Assembly (NCBI GenBank): GCA_002363575.1
Contig: DEWI01000048.1
Coordinates: forward strand, 1-27,618
Reading direction: 5' to 3'
Length of the DNA stretch: 27,618 bases
Source: Verrucomicrobia bacterium UBA3214
GTDB lineage: Bacteria > Verrucomicrobiota > Kiritimatiellia > RFP12 > UBA1067
Shown: positions 23,635 to 27,618 of the stretch, one piece after another
Layout of the letters: each line of letters opens with the position of its first letter
How positions within the stretch are numbered: the stretch's first letter is position 1
Program-made: the position numbers and the translations under genes
Notes under the pieces: generated by a model
Told to the model about the DNA's origin: nothing
What the model saw: only the letters and a program-made list of their open reading frames with translations
Database searches by the model: none

Positions 23635-24308
23635 GCGCACTCGACGCCGCGCTCAGCAAACAATACACATCAACGCCCATGCGGATACTCGTCACAGGTT
23701 CGACAGGAGGAATAGGAAGCGCCGTGAAAGCCGCCGCGCGCGCCGCCGGCCATGAAGTCGCGACTTTCGAGCGCGCGGATTTCGCGACGCCTGGCGCGAT
23801 GGACGCGATTCCCGGCGGCCTCGACGCGCTCGTCTTCGCCACGGGCACATGCCCTGTCGCGCCGCTCTCGAAAACCACTCCAGAGCTTTTCGCAGAGACT
23901 TTCCGCGTGAATTGCGCGCTCTTTCTCGACCTCGTAAGACACATCGTCAAGACGCGCAAATACTCCGCCGCGGGCATGACGGCACTTGCGATCTCCAGCG
24001 TTTCGGCGCGCGAAGGCTGGGCGGGCGGCGCGGCCTATTGCGCGTCGAAAGGCGCGCTCTCCGCGCTTTGCCGCGCGCTCGACGCGGAACTCGCGACGCG
24101 CCACATACATATCGAAGCGCTGGAGCCGCGCTACGTAAAGACGCGGATGTTCGACGAATGCGCCGGGCGCATGGGCGTCGATCCTTCTCTCGCGCAAGCT
24201 CCCGAGGCGTTCGCGCGCGAGATTCTCGCCAAGGCCTGCGCGCGCGGCGCGGCCGCATCACTTCGCCTGCAAGAGGAAGCCGGTCTTGCAGGCGGGGCGG
24301 CGGATTGA
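23631..24308 (+). CDS. Short-chain dehydrogenase/reductase
   Basis: A 225-residue classical SDR. The glycine-rich motif is TGSTGGIGSA, the catalytic serine lies in ISSVSA, and YCASK supplies Tyr and Lys. Reaction and substrate cannot be told. Two starts are possible. ATG 23631 overlaps the CLC stop (ATGA), which suggests coupling. ATG 23679 gives MRILVTGSTGG, a more typical N-terminus. Neither has a Shine-Dalgarno. The last 51 bp are shared, antisense, with the 3' end of the metzincin gene, and the final Ala/Gly-rich residues look unlike a conserved SDR terminus. Confidence 0.85.
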   Translation: MSALDAALSKQYTSTPMRILVTGSTGGIGSAVKAAARAAGHEVATFERADFATPGAMDAIPGGLDALVFATGTCPVAPLSKTTPELFAETFRVNCALFLDLVRHIVKTRKYSAAGMTALAISSVSAREGWAGGAAYCASKGALSALCRALDAELATRHIHIEALEPRYVKTRMFDECAGRMGVDPSLAQAPEAFAREILAKACARGAAASLRLQEEAGLAGGAAD

Positions 24309-26654
24309 CGCCGTCCCGAAACCTTGCGAACCCGCGAAAACGCCTTGGATGCGCGCGTTGTACTTTTTCAGCTTGCCGTCTTCGACGGCATAGACTTTGA
24401 AAGAACCTTTGAACGTGCCGGTCTTCGGCGCGTACGAAAGTTTCAGGCCGTGCGGATTCTCCGCATTCCCTGTCGCCACCGCCCTTCCGGTTCCCGCATC
24501 CAGCTTCACGACGGCCCCTTTGGGAAGCGCGGGCTTCGCGCCGAACGCCAGCGCATAGCGCAGCGGCAGCAAATCCTCCGCAAGCCCGGGGACGGGGAAC
24601 GCGCTCTCCAGGACGGCCTCGCAAGATTCTGGAGGCGCCGGCTTCCCGGCACGCGCTCCCGGCAAGCCCTCGATTGCGATTGCGCCGCCTGCGGAATCCA
24701 GCCAGACGATGAACGCGCGCGCCGTCTTCTTCGAGCATACGGCGAGCGCGTACACGCCGTCGCCGGCGCAAAGGATCGCCGTGCCGGAGCTTTTCGCGCC
24801 GTCGGCGCCGGTGAAAACCGCGCGCGCTTTTCCCTTCGCGCCGATCACGAGCGCGCACGTCTCGAAGCCGCCGTCCGGAGACGGCGCGGCGATATTCAGC
24901 GCGCCTTTCAGCCCCTGGATGGCGGCGTCGGCGTTTGCCGCCTCGCCGCGCGCCTTCGAAGAGAACACGTCGCGCGAGCCGGCGATCGCGAACTCCCCGC
25001 AGCGCCCGGAGAACCGCTCCGCGGCGATCGAAAGCTCCATCGTCCCCGCGGGGCCGGCGAGCGTTGCGACGGATTCGCCGCTCCACACGCCCTTGAAAGA
25101 AGCTTTGCGCGGCGAACCCGCCAAGGAGACGCCGGCGGAGATTTTCATCGCGCCGGCGCCGCGGCCAGGCTTCGCGATCTTCACTTCGACAATGCCGGCG
25201 ATGGCGCCGGCGGCATCGCGCATGTAGCCGCAAAAGCGCGTCGCGGATTCGCCGCGGTACGGCGCGTCGCCATATCCTGACGGGAAAAGTGACCGCCGCG
25301 CGGCAACATGCGCAGCGTGCGCCGCCTCGCCTGCGGCCGCCCAAACGGCGTAAAGCGTGATTACGCCGCCGGGCGTGACTACTTCGCCATCGCCGAAGCA
25401 GACTTCGCCGTCCGGCGAAAGCGCCCAGCCCGCGAATGAAAAGCCTTCGCGGGAAAACAGATTCTTCGCGAGCGCAACGCCTGTCCCGCGCCGGACGAAT
25501 TGCGCGGCCATTTCACCGTCGCCGCCGTTGGCATCGAAAACGATCGCGTCCCTTCCGTATATCGCGCCGCCCGCGTCCGCCTGCGAAGGCGCCGTGCGCC
25601 ACGAAGCCGCGATGGAATACGTATTTGCTATCGTGCGGGTGTTGTCGTGCATATCGTCGCCGACGAGCGAGCCGCAAAACGCATGGCGCGGCGACGAGAA
25701 ATACGGTATCTCGGCGTAGCGGTTCCCGTAGCCGTCGCTCGAATAGCCCATTATCGTATGGAATGCGCCTTCCTCGCCATCCTCGCCGACGCCATGGAAG
25801 CAGTAGGCGGAGGAATAAGAATAGAGCTGCGGGCCGCATTGCGACGCATTCGTCAGCCCGTCGTAATGGCCGGCGCCGAGATTGTGGCCGACCTCGTGAG
25901 TCATCGTATGCGAAACCGCGACGGCGCGCACGGCGCATGCGTTGTAAGCGAAATCTCCGAACGCGGAAATGTCGAAGCCGGGGGCGAGATTCCAGCCTAC
26001 GCCCGCCTGACCGCTCGCAATTCCGGTATCTGTCATCACCGTGACGATATCCGCGCCGGCGGCATCGCGGCGTTCGTGAATCTTCTTCCAAGCGCCCGCG
26101 CCGTATGTCGCGGACTGCAAGGCGTCTTCCAGCGACGTCGCGGAGACGGAAAGCGTCTCGACGGCGACGAGACGGAACGTGAAAAGCCTGTCCAGCTCCG
26201 TATTCGCCAGCGCGAGATTCATTTTCGCTACGGCCATCTGCGCGAAGTTTGTAATGCCGCCGCCTTCGCTCTGCGTCCATTGCTCCGCCAGCTTGTCGAA
26301 AACGACCATGATATCCACCGTCGTGGCGCCCGGCTCCGCCACATACGCCGCGCCGATGCGCGGCACGCGCGGCGCGACGGCGGCTTGCGCGGCGCCCGCG
26401 CCCTTCCCGTCCTGCGGAATCTCCAGCCTGATGCACGGCGAAGCGCGAGGCGATGAAACGGCGATCTCCGAAATCGCGCGCGCGCCGCCCGCGGCGCGCG
26501 CGGCAGAGCCGCCGCGCAAATCAAGCGCTATCGTCTTTGCGGAAACCTGCGGCGCGAAAACGTGCGCCGCGAAGGCGGCCAAAAGCATTTTCCCTGCCGC
26601 GGCTCGCAGGAAGGCGAAAGCCTCCCGTCCCCTTCGAGATAGACCGCCAGACAT
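24258..26654 (-). CDS. Secreted metzincin protease (reprolysin-like) with InlB repeat and C-terminal domains
   Basis: A 798-residue exported protein. The N-terminal region is Arg-containing, followed by a hydrophobic stretch (23-39) ending VSA-KT, a likely signal cleavage. The start may instead be Met23 (26588), which has AGGGA before it. Zinc motif HEVGHNLGAGH (253-263) and Met-turn IMGY (301-304) define a metzincin, probably of the reprolysin-like group. An InlB/FDANGG-type repeat covers about 371-438 (FDANGG to TLYAVWA). Then come repeated beta-rich segments, and near the end GTFKGSFKVYA and a Tyr-Gly-type strand resembling C-terminal domains I associate with Kiritimatiellota secreted proteins (from memory). 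Likely an extracellular peptidase. It begins 4 nt after the GHKL gene stop. Confidence 0.82.
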   Translation of the reverse strand: MSGGLSRRGREAFAFLRAAAGKMLLAAFAAHVFAPQVSAKTIALDLRGGSAARAAGGARAISEIAVSSPRASPCIRLEIPQDGKGAGAAQAAVAPRVPRIGAAYVAEPGATTVDIMVVFDKLAEQWTQSEGGGITNFAQMAVAKMNLALANTELDRLFTFRLVAVETLSVSATSLEDALQSATYGAGAWKKIHERRDAAGADIVTVMTDTGIASGQAGVGWNLAPGFDISAFGDFAYNACAVRAVAVSHTMTHEVGHNLGAGHYDGLTNASQCGPQLYSYSSAYCFHGVGEDGEEGAFHTIMGYSSDGYGNRYAEIPYFSSPRHAFCGSLVGDDMHDNTRTIANTYSIAASWRTAPSQADAGGAIYGRDAIVFDANGGDGEMAAQFVRRGTGVALAKNLFSREGFSFAGWALSPDGEVCFGDGEVVTPGGVITLYAVWAAAGEAAHAAHVAARRSLFPSGYGDAPYRGESATRFCGYMRDAAGAIAGIVEVKIAKPGRGAGAMKISAGVSLAGSPRKASFKGVWSGESVATLAGPAGTMELSIAAERFSGRCGEFAIAGSRDVFSSKARGEAANADAAIQGLKGALNIAAPSPDGGFETCALVIGAKGKARAVFTGADGAKSSGTAILCAGDGVYALAVCSKKTARAFIVWLDSAGGAIAIEGLPGARAGKPAPPESCEAVLESAFPVPGLAEDLLPLRYALAFGAKPALPKGAVVKLDAGTGRAVATGNAENPHGLKLSYAPKTGTFKGSFKVYAVEDGKLKKYNARIQGVFAGSQGFGTASIRRPACKTGFLLQAK

Positions 26655-26658
26655 GATT

Positions 26659-27618
26659 TCAAAGCTGCAGCGACTTGTCGTGCATGGCGCTTGCGAGAAT
26701 CGCGAAGACGAGTTTGCGGTCTTCCACGCTCATCGTGCGCAGAGACTCCATGCGGCGCGAAAGCTTTATAGCGAGATCGTCGAAGCGCTCGCGGTCTTTG
26801 GCCGGCACGGAAGGATGCGAACCTTCGGCGATCCACGACGAAAGCGTCGCCGCCGCCTTCGCAGGCTTCGCCGCCGCGAAATGCGCCTTGAGAGCGGCCT
26901 TCGCGCCATCGATATACGCACGGACTTCCGGATTCAGCTCGTCCATCACAAGCGCGTTCTCTCTGGCGAGTTCGCGCAAGCGCGCGGATACGAGATACGC
27001 CGTGAACGGCGTGCCGTCCGCGCGCACGGAGCATGGCCGCGAATAAAGCTCAAAGCCGTCAGGTCCGGCGAAGACGAGGCGTCCGGCGCCGGCGAAGCGC
27101 TTCTTCCACTCTATTATCTTGAGCTGCGCCGATGCGCCATTCGGCCCCGCGACTTCGCAAGTCGTCTCCGCCTGCCTGACGATGAGCGGCGTCACCGGCA
27201 GGCCGTTGTAGAATATCTTGACGTCAGGATAGCTCGCAAGATACAGCGCGAAACGCGCCGCGAGCGCCTGCACGGCTTCGCTGGCGTCGAGAAGAGAATC
27301 GCAATTCGCCGGCGCGTTCATCGTCACGACTTCCGTGCCCGGACCCGGACCCGGCGGCGCCGCCTTCACCTCGAACTCGCCAGGCCGCTCGAGCGCCCCG
27401 GCGATGACGAACGAAAGCAAGCTTCCGCCCGCCAGCATCGTCGTGCGCCACTCGACGCGCGTGCCGAGCGAAAACGCCTTGAAGCGCCCGCAGCCGTGCC
27501 GGCCGTGCAAACGGCGGCGCAGCGGGGAAGACGCGGCAGGCGCCCTCTTCCAGCTGCCTCCGAGAGAACCAAATGTCGAATCGGCGTTAAGAACGTCGAT
27601 ACCCGTGCCGTCGTCCGA
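26659..27618 (-). CDS. GHKL (Bergerat-fold) ATPase domain protein, N-terminus outside window
   Basis: The frame is open to the window edge, so the N-terminus is missing and 319 residues remain. They start at DDGTGID (encoded at 27595-27615), the G1 box of HSP90/MutL/histidine-kinase-like ATPases. HGRHGCGRFKAFSLG follows, the G2-type glycine-rich lid. PDVKIFYNGLPVTP and a helical, Lys/Ala-rich C-terminal region complete it. An in-frame TTG at 27508 is not a real start because the ATPase motif lies upstream. Family relatives include MORC/MutL-like and defence-associated ATP-binding proteins, but no function can be assigned from this part. The stop lies 4 nt before the metzincin start. Whether the C-terminus is shortened compared with relatives cannot be judged here. 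Confidence 0.72.
   Translation of the reverse strand, partial: SDDGTGIDVLNADSTFGSLGGSWKRAPAASSPLRRRLHGRHGCGRFKAFSLGTRVEWRTTMLAGGSLLSFVIAGALERPGEFEVKAAPPGPGPGTEVVTMNAPANCDSLLDASEAVQALAARFALYLASYPDVKIFYNGLPVTPLIVRQAETTCEVAGPNGASAQLKIIEWKKRFAGAGRLVFAGPDGFELYSRPCSVRADGTPFTAYLVSARLRELARENALVMDELNPEVRAYIDGAKAALKAHFAAAKPAKAAATLSSWIAEGSHPSVPAKDRERFDDLAIKLSRRMESLRTMSVEDRKLVFAILASAMHDKSLQL

Noticed and set aside
21660..24308. Very long plus-strand open frame spanning the permease, CLC and SDR genes
   Set aside because: Its first two-thirds are an Arg-rich shadow of the permease and CLC reading frames; only the last 225 codons show real (SDR) motifs.
1..27618. Avoidance of GATATC as a sign of long residence of the restriction system
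   Set aside because: Four sites found by eye are about what base composition predicts, so there is no evidence of avoidance; the window is too short for a test.

Overview
The window reads as a chromosomal stretch of a GC-rich, Gram-negative-type bacterium. I infer a gut or rumen member of the Kiritimatiellota/Verrucomicrobiota group, with moderate-to-low confidence. The reasons are large secreted proteins that combine peptidase domains with beta-sandwich, InlB-type and GSFKVYA-like C-terminal domains, a streptopain-like secreted protein ending in a DSDGDG calcium loop, an AAA/PD-(D/E)XK protein of a type common in gut anaerobes, and extended -10 promoters. No rRNA, tRNA, IS element, prophage or CRISPR array was found.

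Left plus-strand block (1-8330). The window opens inside an AAA-ATPase-like/PD-(D/E)XK protein. A promoter then leads into a compact run: citrate synthase, DnaG primase, MoxR ATPase, an EcoRV-type restriction endonuclease, its M.EcoRV-type adenine methyltransferase, and a DUF58 protein. moxR and the DUF58 gene are normally adjacent partners. Here the lower-GC restriction-modification pair sits exactly between them, with 4-nt and short junctions and no visible promoter of its own.

Middle (8331-12161). A 340-nt, hairpin-rich intergenic region carries a promoter for a 1045-residue secreted C10 (streptopain-like) cysteine peptidase. After it comes a 353-nt convergent intergenic region. It holds a hairpin, seven perfectly phased 22-bp repeats with a palindromic GATANNTATCG core, and a canonical G-quadruplex motif that abuts the stop codon of der.

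Minus-strand housekeeping run (12162-19241, read right to left): dnaX, nfeD-like, purN, rfbD-like, hslO, alr, der, with gaps of about 50-130 nt. A divergent promoter pair separates dnaX from the plus-strand genes. The dnaX transcript would be nearly leaderless.

Right plus-strand block (19351-24308): a Tat-type calcineurin-like phosphoesterase, cytidylate kinase, an orphan DppC/OppC-type permease, a CLC chloride channel/antiporter and an SDR oxidoreductase.

Right minus-strand block: a GHKL ATPase that runs off the window end. It is followed after 4 nt by a secreted metzincin protease whose 3' end overlaps the SDR gene by 51 bp.

Two features recur or stand out. At least five places show a GC-rich inverted repeat lying 8-10 nt upstream of a -10 hexamer, usually of extended (TGN) type, which looks like a compact terminator/promoter cassette. 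The 22-bp palindromic array next to the G-quadruplex is the least explained element in the window.
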